Shown here: positions 15,956 to 22,431 of the stretch, piece by piece | How the letters are laid out: each line of letters begins with the position of its first letter | Numbering within the stretch: the stretch's first letter is position 1 | Source: a virus | DNA length: 35,763 bases | Reading direction: 5' to 3' (one strand) | IMG/VR virus record: IMGVR_UViG_3300017708_000377 | Span: 1-35,763 of that record | Position numbers and translations under genes: made by a program | Notes under the pieces: model-generated | What the model was told of the DNA's origin: nothing | Databases searched by the model: none | Seen by the model: only the letters and a program-made list of their open reading frames with translations

Positions 15956-16645
15956 ATGAGTAACCTAGTTTCGAACTTAATACAAACAAAAACAATAGGT
16001 TCACCCACAAAAAAAGCTATTTTAATGTATATGTCAGATAAAGCTAGTGATGATGGTAGCGGTATTTGGGTAAGCAAAGGCAATATGGCAGCAGACCTGG
16101 AAATGTCTAGTCGAGCAGTCCGTCACCATATAAAAGAAATGTTGGCAATGGGTGTATTGAAGGAGGCAGGACAAAAAGAATGCCGCTACGGATACACCAT
16201 AGATTATCAAATTAATTTAGATATCGTTGCTAAACTACCGTCGACTAGACCACCCCTGAATGACGTTCACCCCTACCAGGGCACTACATTCACCCCTACC
16301 CCTGAATGTGGTTCACCCAAACCATCCTATAAACCACCCAATGAACCATTATTAATGTCAGTTCTAGATAAACAATTTAACCAATTTTGGGACAAGTACC
16401 CTAGAAAGACAGCTAAACAACCTGCACAAAAAGCTTTTCCTAAAGCGATGATGAAAATAAGTTTTGAAGAGCTTATGGAAAAATTAGATGTTTTTATAAA
16501 ATTTTATAAAGATACGAAGAAACAATTTTTACCTCACGCTAGTACATGGTTAAATCAAGAGCGTTGGTATGATGAATATGAACAACCAGATAATAATTTA
16601 GATTTACAAAAAACAGTTTTAAGAGAGATGTTAAATGCGAAATGA
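15956..16645 (+). CDS. Replication initiator, lambda O-like
   Basis: 229 residues. The N-terminal part (about 1-80) is a winged-helix domain, with KNMAADLEMSSRAVRHHIKE-like helices (seen as GNMAADLEMSSRAVRHHIKE). A proline-rich linker follows (about 95-130). The C-terminal part carries FNQFWDKYPRKTAKQPAQKA and LPHASTWLNQERW, a motif set shared by phage replication organisers. The linker is encoded by DNA with iteron-like repeats. It probably binds these repeats and recruits host helicase. An AGGAG lies 9 bases before the start. It overlaps the next gene by 11 bases. Confidence 0.78.
   Translation: MSNLVSNLIQTKTIGSPTKKAILMYMSDKASDDGSGIWVSKGNMAADLEMSSRAVRHHIKEMLAMGVLKEAGQKECRYGYTIDYQINLDIVAKLPSTRPPLNDVHPYQGTTFTPTPECGSPKPSYKPPNEPLLMSVLDKQFNQFWDKYPRKTAKQPAQKAFPKAMMKISFEELMEKLDVFIKFYKDTKKQFLPHASTWLNQERWYDEYEQPDNNLDLQKTVLREMLNAK
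16252..16318. repeat. Iteron-like direct repeats inside initiator gene (candidate origin)
   Basis: TTCACCCCTACC occurs exactly at 16266-16277 and again at 16289-16300, with TTCACCC at 16312-16318; starts are 23 bases apart each time. A longer pattern, ACCCCTGAATG-NN-GTTCACCC, occurs at 16252-16272 and 16298-16318, 46 bases apart. The 23-base period is not a multiple of three, so this is a DNA-level repeat, as in the lambda origin within gene O. An A+T-rich stretch follows. Confidence 0.6.
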
Positions 16646-17105
16646 TGAACTTAAACAAAAAACGTTAAAAATGTTGGGGCGATTAAATGCTCCTAGAGCC
16701 GTTCAAAATAATGATGAAAACATGAAAAGCGAAGCAGAATTTTTATGTAATCAAATAATAAAATTAGCTCCAAGCAAAAATTATAATGATTGGTTTGTAG
16801 ATTTTGAGGAAAATTTGCTATCTAATTTAGAAACTAGAACCTGGCCTACTGCAAAAGAAATAAGCAAATCGGCAAAAGCTATAGCACCAAAAAGGCCAGA
16901 ATTTAGAGAGCTTCCGCTAGAAAAATACCAGCCAAATGAATTAAAAATAAATGCAAACAAGATTATTAATGGAGAAGAAGTTGGTGAAAGTTACGTTACC
17001 GGGGCTCTATCACAACAAATGTTAAGGGCTGGTTTAGTAACTAAAGAGCAGTTACAACCTTACGTCGATTATTTAAACTATACAAAAAAGCAAATATATG
17101 GTTAA
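16635..17105 (+). CDS. Probable replication accessory protein (helicase-loader position)
   Basis: 156 residues, overlapping the initiator gene by 11 bases. The region is helical, with EAEFLCNQIIKLAP and WPTAKEISKSAKAI as recognisable conserved-looking segments and a C-terminal YLNYTKKQIYG. Immediately after an O-like initiator one expects a helicase loader such as lambda P, but no ATPase or zinc motif is visible, so that is context only. Confidence 0.65.
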   Translation: MRNDELKQKTLKMLGRLNAPRAVQNNDENMKSEAEFLCNQIIKLAPSKNYNDWFVDFEENLLSNLETRTWPTAKEISKSAKAIAPKRPEFRELPLEKYQPNELKINANKIINGEEVGESYVTGALSQQMLRAGLVTKEQLQPYVDYLNYTKKQIYG

Positions 17106-17116
17106 ATACTGCCACT

Positions 17117-17143
17117 GGTAGTAAGTCCTCCCAGTATACTACC
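17117..17143 (+). other. Stem-loop downstream of replication genes
   Basis: GGTAGTA (17117-17123) pairs with TACTACC (17137-17143) around a 13-base loop. It lies 12 bases after the stop at 17105 and before the intrinsic terminator, so it might protect or process the transcript. Confidence 0.35.
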
Positions 17144-17156
17144 TCTCTCTGGAACT

Positions 17157-17202
17157 AAACCTGTCTTTACCCCACTTTAGGCAGGTTTTTTTTATTTTTT
17201 TA
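17157..17202 (+). terminator. Intrinsic terminator after replication genes
   Basis: AAACCTG (17157-17163) pairs with CAGGTTT (17182-17188), and a long T-rich run follows. The loop is 18 bases, longer than usual. It separates the replication operon from the accessory genes. Confidence 0.65.
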
Positions 17203-17212
17203 TTTTTTTTTG

Positions 17213-17240
17213 TGGACATCTAATAAAAAGTGTGTATTAT
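17213..17240 (+). promoter_or_regulatory. Promoter for first accessory unit
   Basis: TGGACA (17213-17218) and TATTAT (17235-17240) with a 16-base spacer precede the gene at 17268. Directly downstream are ATAGTATACAT and AGAGAGAGG, which recur at the second accessory unit. Confidence 0.5.
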
Positions 17241-17267
17241 AGTATACATAAAGAGAGAGGAAACAAA

Positions 17268-17534
17268 ATGAATAGTGTAAGAACAGACATAGAAATAAGT
17301 GTCAAAGGCCAAGATTTAAAAATAGAAATCTATGCTGATTTAGACGGTGACTATGTGCCGATAGACATTGAATTAGAATGGTACAACGAAGAAACTAAAA
17401 AACAAAGAGAATTACCGCGTCTTCTTAGAGACTTTGTTGAGACAAATTTTTATGACGATATTCACGATGCTATTGCCAGAGCGGATATAGAAATTGACGA
17501 CACTGCTTATGATTTGTGGAAGGAGAGTGTCTAA
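17268..17534 (+). CDS. Acidic small protein (88 aa), unknown
   Basis: 88 residues from ATG 17268, preceded by AGAGAGAGGAAAC; an earlier in-frame start at 17232 lies in the promoter. The protein begins MNSVRTDIEISVKGQD, is beta-rich in the first 45 residues, then helical, and is strongly acidic. Small acidic early phage proteins often bind host factors or mimic DNA, but I cannot assign a role. It is the first gene of the unit. Confidence 0.7.
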   Translation: MNSVRTDIEISVKGQDLKIEIYADLDGDYVPIDIELEWYNEETKKQRELPRLLRDFVETNFYDDIHDAIARADIEIDDTAYDLWKESV

Positions 17535-17812
17535 TGGCTAAAAAAGAAAAATCTGAACCGTCATATACAAAAACATTAATTAGAACGGTGTCGCATTTTA
17601 ATAAACATGAATGGGAAAGTTTGTTACATGTACAAACAAATGTTTTTCGTGACCCTGACCAAGAAAATTCTGCATACAACTACGAACATTTATCTATAGA
17701 AGACCCGCATGGTGAATATCAATACGTTTTTATTCACTCACAAGAGCAAGCAATAGAGTTAATGCGAGCAATTAAAGCAGCAGGTAGAGAGATAGGATGG
17801 TTTGATGATTGA
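17534..17812 (+). CDS. Small protein (92 aa), unknown
   Basis: 92 residues from ATG 17534, which overlaps the previous stop as TAATG; AGGAG at 17521 is the ribosome binding site. The text has a conserved-looking YEHLSIEDPHGEYQYVFIHS segment and a C-terminal helix with GREIGWFDD. It is soluble and has no recognised motif. Confidence 0.7.
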   Translation: MAKKEKSEPSYTKTLIRTVSHFNKHEWESLLHVQTNVFRDPDQENSAYNYEHLSIEDPHGEYQYVFIHSQEQAIELMRAIKAAGREIGWFDD

Positions 17813-17900
17813 TTGGCAAGATAAAATAATTTTTGTTCTAATGATTGTATTTATGACTATCATAGCCCTTAACATAGACAGCTTCATGGTGATGCAATGA
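17805..17900 (+). CDS. Tiny single-span membrane protein (31 aa)
   Basis: 31 residues. A short charged N-terminus (MIDWQDK) is followed by a hydrophobic span IIFVLMIVFMTIIAL. It overlaps the previous gene by 8 bases, and its TGA overlaps the next ATG as ATGA. Both junctions are coupling-like, and the protein has clean transmembrane composition, so coding is likely. Function is unknown. Confidence 0.55.
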   Translation: MIDWQDKIIFVLMIVFMTIIALNIDSFMVMQ

Positions 17901-18103
17901 GTAGAATGGAAACTTGGGAAGAAATAACAAATCGACATAAAAAAGAAAAATTCGATTTGGTGCAAGGGTTAGGTTTGCAGGGCTTAACCCAGGCACAAGC
18001 ATCTAGAAAATTGCAAGTCAAACGCACAATGTTGAATAATTACATTCATCGCAACAAAGTTCGCTGGCCTGTTATAAGACAGGGGGTTAGAATTAATGAA
18101 TAA
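17897..18103 (+). CDS. HTH protein (68 aa)
   Basis: 68 residues. LTQAQASRKLQVKRTMLNNY is a Myb/resolvase-like helix-turn-helix with a basic C-terminal end, so DNA binding is probable. It overlaps the tiny membrane protein as ATGA and the next zinc-ribbon ORF by 8 bases. Confidence 0.65.
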   Translation: MSRMETWEEITNRHKKEKFDLVQGLGLQGLTQAQASRKLQVKRTMLNNYIHRNKVRWPVIRQGVRINE

Positions 18104-18254
18104 ACTGGGCAGTAAAAAACCATGTAATAATTGCAAAATGATGTTTTTGGAGTTTCATCTAACGCCAGAACATATTTGCTTACTATGTGAGATTGAAAAA
18201 TTTATGGAGGCAAAAGATGTTGATAAACGCGAGCGACAGAGACACCAGGGATAG
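18096..18254 (+). CDS. Small zinc-ribbon protein (52 aa)
   Basis: 52 residues. CNNC (residues 10-13) and CLLC (residues 28-31) form a four-cysteine zinc ribbon, followed by a charged helix. It overlaps both neighbours, as usual in this cluster. Such proteins may bind DNA or host RNA polymerase, but no role is proven. Confidence 0.6.
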   Translation: MNKLGSKKPCNNCKMMFLEFHLTPEHICLLCEIEKFMEAKDVDKRERQRHQG

Positions 18255-18396
18255 CCTTAAAAGAACGATAGATAGGTTAGAGCCCCTAGCAACGATAAAA
18301 GGGGCTCCACCATCAGTTGTGCAGGAATACAGAGAGGCACGATTGGCAATGGAAACATTAATAAACAAATTAAGAGAAGAAGGTGTAAAAATATGA
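18217..18396 (+). CDS. Small helical protein (59 aa)
   Basis: 59 residues from ATG 18217, preceded by a perfect GGAGG at 18206-18210; the upstream in-frame start at 18187 is less likely. It is charged and helical, with LKRTIDRLEPLATIKGAPPS centrally. Its stop overlaps the next ATG as ATGA. Unknown function. Confidence 0.6.
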   Translation: MLINASDRDTRDSLKRTIDRLEPLATIKGAPPSVVQEYREARLAMETLINKLREEGVKI

Positions 18397-18542
18397 CTAA
18401 ATCAGCAGAAGAATTAATGGCTGAAAAAATGAAAGAAGAAGCAGAAAACAGTAAAGACAGGCACAGAAAAGCTTTGCATGGCAACACAAAAGTTACTGCT
18501 TCTGAAAATAGATTTAAACTTTTACAAAACGGGAACAAATAA
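18393..18542 (+). CDS. Tiny charged protein (49 aa)
   Basis: 49 residues, starting in an ATGA overlap. It is very rich in Lys and Glu, with a helical N-terminal half (EELMAEKMKEEAEN). No fold or function is recognised. It ends directly before the next gene. Confidence 0.5.
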   Translation: MTKSAEELMAEKMKEEAENSKDRHRKALHGNTKVTASENRFKLLQNGNK

Positions 18543-18749
18543 TTGGAATACTTTACGCTTTTAACGGTTTACTATGACTTTCTTGATTATCCTATGGAGT
18601 TTAGTGTTTGGTTTTACAATAAAAACGATTGTTGGGATGCGGTAATTAATAAAGTTTCTATTTATAAAATTATAGAAGCAAAAGAAGCTATTTGCCAAGA
18701 AACTGATATGATATCAAAAGCTATTGCACCTAAACTTAGACCCTGGTAG
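18543..18749 (+). CDS. Small protein (68 aa), TTG start
   Basis: 68 residues from TTG 18543, immediately after the previous TAA; GGGAA at 18531-18535 may be the ribosome binding site. It is aromatic-rich at the N-terminus (YFTLLTVYYDFLDY) with a C-terminal helix. It closes the unit before a strong terminator. Unknown function. Confidence 0.55.
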   Translation: MEYFTLLTVYYDFLDYPMEFSVWFYNKNDCWDAVINKVSIYKIIEAKEAICQETDMISKAIAPKLRPW

Positions 18750-18761
18750 TTTCCTCGAACT

Positions 18762-18788
18762 GGGGGTAAAAACCCCCCTTTTTTTTAT
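18762..18788 (+). terminator. Intrinsic terminator of first accessory unit
   Basis: GGGGGT (18762-18767) and ACCCCC (18772-18777) form a stem with an AAAA loop, followed by C and a long T run. A classic rho-independent terminator, 12 bases after the last stop. Confidence 0.85.
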
Positions 18789-18805
18789 TTTTTTACTTTT
18801 TTCCC

Positions 18806-18838
18806 TTTACATTTGTATAGAATAGTGTACATTATAAT
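18806..18838 (+). promoter_or_regulatory. Promoter for second accessory unit
   Basis: TTTACA at 18806-18811 and a perfect TATAAT at 18833-18838 are present, but their spacing is too long (21), so the true -35 is uncertain. ATAGTGTACAT lies between and AGAGAGAGG follows, matching the leader at 17240-17260. Confidence 0.45.
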
Positions 18839-18857
18839 TATAGAGAGAGGGAAGAAA

Positions 18858-19205
18858 ATGATTTACAATATAAAATCTATAGACGGAAAGCTACAAGGCC
18901 AGTTCGAAGGCACAAGTGCTAAAGATGCTGCAATTAATGCTTTCAATTCTTGGGGTTCAGAGTTAAAATCAAAAATAGAAGTTACAAAAGAAGCTCCAAA
19001 ACCTATTAGGGCGGCAAAGTGTTATACTTGCGATTATTGCCGAAACAACATTGACAAGGGTGATTTGTATTTCAGAGTTAACAGAACAATAGGTAACCCT
19101 AAAAACACTATCATACTCCCAGGCACTATTGTTCATAATCATTATTCTTATACAGCACACGTTTGCACAAATTGTAAAAGAGTATATAGTAGAAGTACGT
19201 CATAG
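18858..19205 (+). CDS. Four-cysteine zinc-binding protein (115 aa)
   Basis: 115 residues from ATG 18858, after AGAGAGAGGGAAG. The in-frame start at 18813 lies in the promoter and is unlikely. A beta-rich first half is followed by CYTCDYC and a C-terminal CTNC, which can make a zinc site. It is a single-gene unit between terminator and terS. Unknown function. Confidence 0.65.
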   Translation: MIYNIKSIDGKLQGQFEGTSAKDAAINAFNSWGSELKSKIEVTKEAPKPIRAAKCYTCDYCRNNIDKGDLYFRVNRTIGNPKNTIILPGTIVHNHYSYTAHVCTNCKRVYSRSTS

Positions 19206-19223
19206 GACGTTATACTGCTCGGA

Positions 19224-19266
19224 GCCCCTGACATAGTCTTCCAAATCTTTCCACAGTGTCAGGGGC
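19224..19266. repeat. Long inverted repeat upstream of terminase small subunit
   Basis: GCCCCTGACA (19224-19233) and TGTCAGGGGC (19257-19266) are perfect 10-base arms around a 23-base loop. No T-run follows, so a simple terminator is doubtful. Position just before terS is where pac or cos sites and TerS-binding sites often lie. Confidence 0.5.
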
Positions 19267-19269
19267 AAC

Positions 19270-19298
19270 TTGATATTTACTGTGTCCCGTACTATTAT
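19270..19298 (+). promoter_or_regulatory. Sigma70-like promoter before terminase genes
   Basis: TTGATA (19270-19275) and TATTAT (19293-19298) are spaced by exactly 17 bases. This is the best sigma70-like match in the window by eye. It would start transcription at about 19305 towards terS and the late operon. Confidence 0.65.
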
Positions 19299-19334
19299 AC
19301 ACAACATATAGACGCACCCACAATGGACGGTACT

Positions 19335-19703
19335 ATGGCGGGACGACCTACTAAATATACTGATAAATATTGCGATGATGTTATTTCCCTGGGAAAACAG
19401 GGTCTTAGCCTAGAACAAATGGCATTCGAGTTAGATATAGCCGTATCAAATTTCTACATATGGCAAGAAAAACATCCTGAATTTCAGGAGGCCGTAAAAA
19501 AGGGGCGAGCATTCGCGCAAGGTTATTGGGAAAATGAACTATCAAGGGCAGCACTTGGAAGAAACCCGGAAGGCATTACACCTAACCCTACGCTAATGAT
19601 TTTTCAGATGAAAAACCGTTTCCCTGACAAATGGCGAGAGAAACAAACTACAGAGCATGAGGTTAGTGGTGCTAAAAAGGTTGTCGTTGAATGGGGCGAG
19701 TAA
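19335..19703 (+). CDS. terS: Terminase small subunit
   Basis: 122 residues from ATG 19335 (MAGRPTKYTDKY). An upstream in-frame ATG at 19323 is possible, but GGACGG (19325-19330) precedes 19335 like a ribosome binding site. The N-terminal LEQMAFELDIAVSNFYIWQE is a helix-turn-helix, and the later NPTLMIFQMKNRFPDKWREK is the typical small-terminase end. It recognises the packaging site and hands DNA to TerL, encoded next in an overlapping frame. Confidence 0.88.
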   Translation: MAGRPTKYTDKYCDDVISLGKQGLSLEQMAFELDIAVSNFYIWQEKHPEFQEAVKKGRAFAQGYWENELSRAALGRNPEGITPNPTLMIFQMKNRFPDKWREKQTTEHEVSGAKKVVVEWGE

Positions 19704-20977
19704 TTGACGAAGGCGACACACTCCGGGTTAAAACTGGTTATGTACCAAGGCCGCAAGCAATTGACTTTCACAAAAGAACCGAACGATTTGCTTGTCTGGT
19801 TGCTCATAGACGGTTTGGTAAAACGGTTGCAAGCATCAACGACCTCATCAAAGCGTGTTACACAGTACCCCTCGAAAATGTCAGAGTAGCCTATATCGCA
19901 CCTTATCTTAGCCAGGCAAAAGCCATAGCCTGGGATTATGCACTAGAATACACTAGCTCGATACCTGACATTAAAGTAAATCATTCAGAATTACGCATAG
20001 ACTTCCCAAATGGTTCAAGGTTTAGATTGTATGGTAGCGACAACTACAACGCTATGCGCGGGCTCTACTTTGATTTAGTGGTTTTAGACGAACCAAGTAA
20101 CTTTCCTGTTAATGCATGGCCTACGGTCATTAGGGCTTGTCTGTCTGATAGAAACGGTAGGGCTGTTTTTATAGGAACACCTAACGGCAAAAATCAATTT
20201 TGGGAAATATACAATAATGCTTTGACCGACCCTAATTGGTTTGTTGCAATGTATAAATCCTCAGAAACTAATTTATTAGACCAAGCAGAGCTCGAAGAAG
20301 CAGAAAAGGCGATGGGCGAAGACCGATTTATGCAAGAGTTTGAGTGTTCATTTGAAGCAGCAACAATTGGTGCGTACTATGGTAATGAAATGAAAACAGC
20401 AACGTCTGAGGGCAGAATAACCAATGTGCCCTATGATAAGGCTGCTGGTGTAGTAGTGAGCTTTGACTTGGGTATAGGAGACAGTACATCAATTTGGTTT
20501 GCTCAATATGTTGGTCAAGAAATACATCTCATAGATTATTATGAAAGTTCAGGTGTAGGATTAGACCATTATGCGAAAGTCCTATCTGATAAAGGTTATC
20601 ACTACACAGATTATATTTTTCCGCACGATGTCCAAGCTAGAGAATTAGGAACAGGCAAATCACGTTTAGAGACATTAGAGGCATTAGGTATCAGAAATAC
20701 TACCATTGCACCTAGATTATCTGTTGACGACGGTATTCAAGCAGCCCGGTCAATGCTTAACAGGTGTTGGTTTGACGAGGTAAAGTGTGAAAGAGGCATT
20801 GAAGCATTGCGCCAATATCGTAGAGAATTTGACGAAAAATTAAAGACTTGGCGAGGGAGGCCATTACATGATTGGACTTCACATGGCGCAGACAGTTTTA
20901 GATATTTGGCTGTAGGTAAAACAGACGATTTCGATTGGGGTGAACCCATAAGAAGGAATTTGCAGGGAATAGCTTAA
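19691..20977 (+). CDS. terL: Terminase large subunit
   Basis: 428 residues. The ATPase domain has Walker A HRRFGKT (39-45), Walker B LVVLDE (129-134) and a coupling motif AVFIGTPNG (158-166). The nuclease domain has SFDLGIGDST (acidic Asp259 and Asp264) and SHGADSFRYL (Asp401). It cuts concatemers and drives DNA into the procapsid through the portal. It overlaps terS by 13 bases. The length is on the short side but all motifs are present. Confidence 0.95.
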   Translation: MGRVIDEGDTLRVKTGYVPRPQAIDFHKRTERFACLVAHRRFGKTVASINDLIKACYTVPLENVRVAYIAPYLSQAKAIAWDYALEYTSSIPDIKVNHSELRIDFPNGSRFRLYGSDNYNAMRGLYFDLVVLDEPSNFPVNAWPTVIRACLSDRNGRAVFIGTPNGKNQFWEIYNNALTDPNWFVAMYKSSETNLLDQAELEEAEKAMGEDRFMQEFECSFEAATIGAYYGNEMKTATSEGRITNVPYDKAAGVVVSFDLGIGDSTSIWFAQYVGQEIHLIDYYESSGVGLDHYAKVLSDKGYHYTDYIFPHDVQARELGTGKSRLETLEALGIRNTTIAPRLSVDDGIQAARSMLNRCWFDEVKCERGIEALRQYRREFDEKLKTWRGRPLHDWTSHGADSFRYLAVGKTDDFDWGEPIRRNLQGIA

Positions 20978-20981
20978 TGTG

Positions 20982-20996
20982 TTAAGGTAGCCTTAA
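20982..20996 (+). other. Short stem-loop between terL and small basic genes
   Basis: TTAAGG and CCTTAA flank a 3-base loop (tag), making a perfect 6-bp hairpin, without a following T-run. It could be an RNA stability or processing element. Weak evidence. Confidence 0.3.
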
Positions 20997-21009
20997 AAAG
21001 GAGTATCTT

Positions 21010-21165
21010 ATGGCAAAACGAGGTTTATACGATAATATTCATGCACGAAGAAAGTCCGGCAAGAAAATGCGTAAAAAGGGTGATAAGGGTGCTCCTACTG
21101 ATAAAGCATTTAAGCAAGCAGCTAAAACTGCTAAAAAACCCACAAGAAAAAAGAGCAAGAAGTAA
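21010..21165 (+). CDS. Small basic protein (51 aa), MAKRGLYDNIHA type
   Basis: 51 residues, strongly basic. It starts MAKRGLYDNIHARRKSG and continues KMRKKGDKGAPTDKAF, a type repeatedly found in marine and other podovirus genomes near structural genes. It could be a DNA-packaging or capsid-internal DNA-binding protein. AAAAAGGAG precedes the start and the stop overlaps the next ATG as TAATG. Confidence 0.75.
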   Translation: MAKRGLYDNIHARRKSGKKMRKKGDKGAPTDKAFKQAAKTAKKPTRKKSKK

Positions 21166-21341
21166 TGGCCAAAGGTGTTGCACATTATTTTAAAGATGGC
21201 ACAAAGCATAAAGGCGGTATGCACAAAATGCCAAACGGTCAAGTGCACTCTGGTAAATCACATGGGAAAACCAGTAAACGTCTGTATCATTTTAGTGATT
21301 TAAGTGCTACAGCAAAAAAGAAAGCGCGAAGGAGAAAATAA
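21165..21341 (+). CDS. Small basic His/Lys-rich protein (58 aa)
   Basis: 58 residues starting MAKGVAHYFKDGTKHKGG, with many His and Lys and an RRRK end. Both junctions are TAATG overlaps. Composition suggests nucleic-acid binding inside the virion. No function is known. Confidence 0.7.
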   Translation: MAKGVAHYFKDGTKHKGGMHKMPNGQVHSGKSHGKTSKRLYHFSDLSATAKKKARRRK

Positions 21342-21427
21342 TGCCTATGGGTAAAGGAACTTACGGAAGTAAAAAGGGTAGACCACCTAAGAAGGGCGGC
21401 AAGAAAAAAGGCGGCAAAAAGAAGTAA
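21341..21427 (+). CDS. Tiny basic protein (28 aa)
   Basis: 28 residues: MPMGKGTYGSKKGRPPKK followed by GGKKKGGKKK. The TAATG overlap with the previous gene, direct abutment to the next, and close resemblance to conserved tiny phage proteins support coding despite the size. Probably unfolded and nucleic-acid binding. Confidence 0.65.
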   Translation: MPMGKGTYGSKKGRPPKKGGKKKGGKKK

Positions 21428-22213
21428 ATGGTTATGATGCTATTGGGGCAAGCCCAGAAAAAAGACGACAAAACGCGCAAAGATGCCTACAAAAAAGTCG
21501 CTGGTGGCGGTGGTAAGGGCAAAAGTGCTAATCGTGAACACCCAAAAGATATAGATTTTGGTGATGGTGGCCCGACTAAAGCTCAAACAGCAAGAATGGA
21601 TGCTAGTAACGCGGCGGATAGCGGTTATGGTTATCACGACCGGGCAACAGGTAAGTATGTGCCCTGGTATATAGATATGTTTAATGGTGGTGGGGCAAAT
21701 GCTGCTGGTGATACATTTCAGGGCGGCGGTATACTGTCAGATATGGCAAATGCAGCTAATATTGCGCCTTATGGCTACAATAGACCAAGAGCTTACTCAC
21801 AACCGGGCATGTTAAATACACCTACTTATCAGGCTGCTACTACTACACAAACAAACACAGCCACACCAAGTGCTACAAACGTAGCACAAAATATACCTGA
21901 ATTAAGTACAGAGCCTTTTAACAACCAAACGCCAGTAACGCAGTATGCTACGGCTGGTATTATGAATGACCCTGATGAATTAACCATTCCTATGTTTAAT
22001 AACAGACCTAGAGGACTGTCTAACGAAGAGCTTTCTGCTTTAATAGATAATACACCTTTTAATCCTCCAGGCAAAACAATGGAGCAAGTGCGATTAAATA
22101 TGGCTAAACAAATGTTAGCCGACAAATACGGTACTGCTTTTTTTACTTTCCCGCCTAGTGTTCAACAACAGGAAATCCAAGAGGCATTACGACAAATGGG
22201 AACTGGTTTTTAA
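21428..22213 (+). CDS. Virion-associated protein, unknown (261 aa)
   Basis: 261 residues. A hydrophilic Lys/Gly-rich N-terminal third is followed by a Thr/Asn/Pro-rich middle (YQAATTTQTNTATPSATN) and a short helical C-terminal domain with FTFPPSVQQQEIQEAL. Starts at 21428, 21434 or 21437 are all in frame. No domain is recognised. Context in the structural operon suggests a virion part. Confidence 0.65.
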   Translation: MVMMLLGQAQKKDDKTRKDAYKKVAGGGGKGKSANREHPKDIDFGDGGPTKAQTARMDASNAADSGYGYHDRATGKYVPWYIDMFNGGGANAAGDTFQGGGILSDMANAANIAPYGYNRPRAYSQPGMLNTPTYQAATTTQTNTATPSATNVAQNIPELSTEPFNNQTPVTQYATAGIMNDPDELTIPMFNNRPRGLSNEELSALIDNTPFNPPGKTMEQVRLNMAKQMLADKYGTAFFTFPPSVQQQEIQEALRQMGTGF

Positions 22214-22215
22214 AA

Positions 22216-22431
22216 ATGCCAAAACGAAAGAAAGTACCAGCAAGTAAGAAATATGCTGACGGTACTACTTACAAGGATAGTAAAGGCAAAACACATAGAC
22301 GGGTTTCTCACCCTGGCACTAAACGAGGCAATTCTTATTGCGCTAGAACTGTTAGTCAAAAACGAACACCAAAAGTAAGAGTTCGTAGAAAAGCTTGGGG
22401 TTGTAGCGGCAAGAGGTCGGTAAAAAGATAA
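22216..22431 (+). CDS. DUF6321-like small basic protein (71 aa)
   Basis: 71 residues, very basic. The core SHPGTKRGNSYCARTVSQK is a signature I associate with a widespread family of phage proteins of unknown function (DUF6321). It overlaps the next start by one base. Nucleic-acid binding is likely by charge. Confidence 0.7.
   Translation: MPKRKKVPASKKYADGTTYKDSKGKTHRRVSHPGTKRGNSYCARTVSQKRTPKVRVRRKAWGCSGKRSVKR

Noticed and set aside
16252-16318. Short regular repeats could be a CRISPR array
   Set aside because: Only two to three imperfect copies, within a coding gene, without uniform spacers of the usual size; iterons fit better.
17268-17812. Possible toxin-antitoxin pair
   Set aside because: Two small coupled genes, but neither resembles a known toxin or antitoxin family and no autoregulatory site is clear.
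19224-19266. Plain rho-independent terminator at the inverted repeat
   Set aside because: Loop of 23 bases and no T-run after the stem; kept as a repeat of uncertain role.
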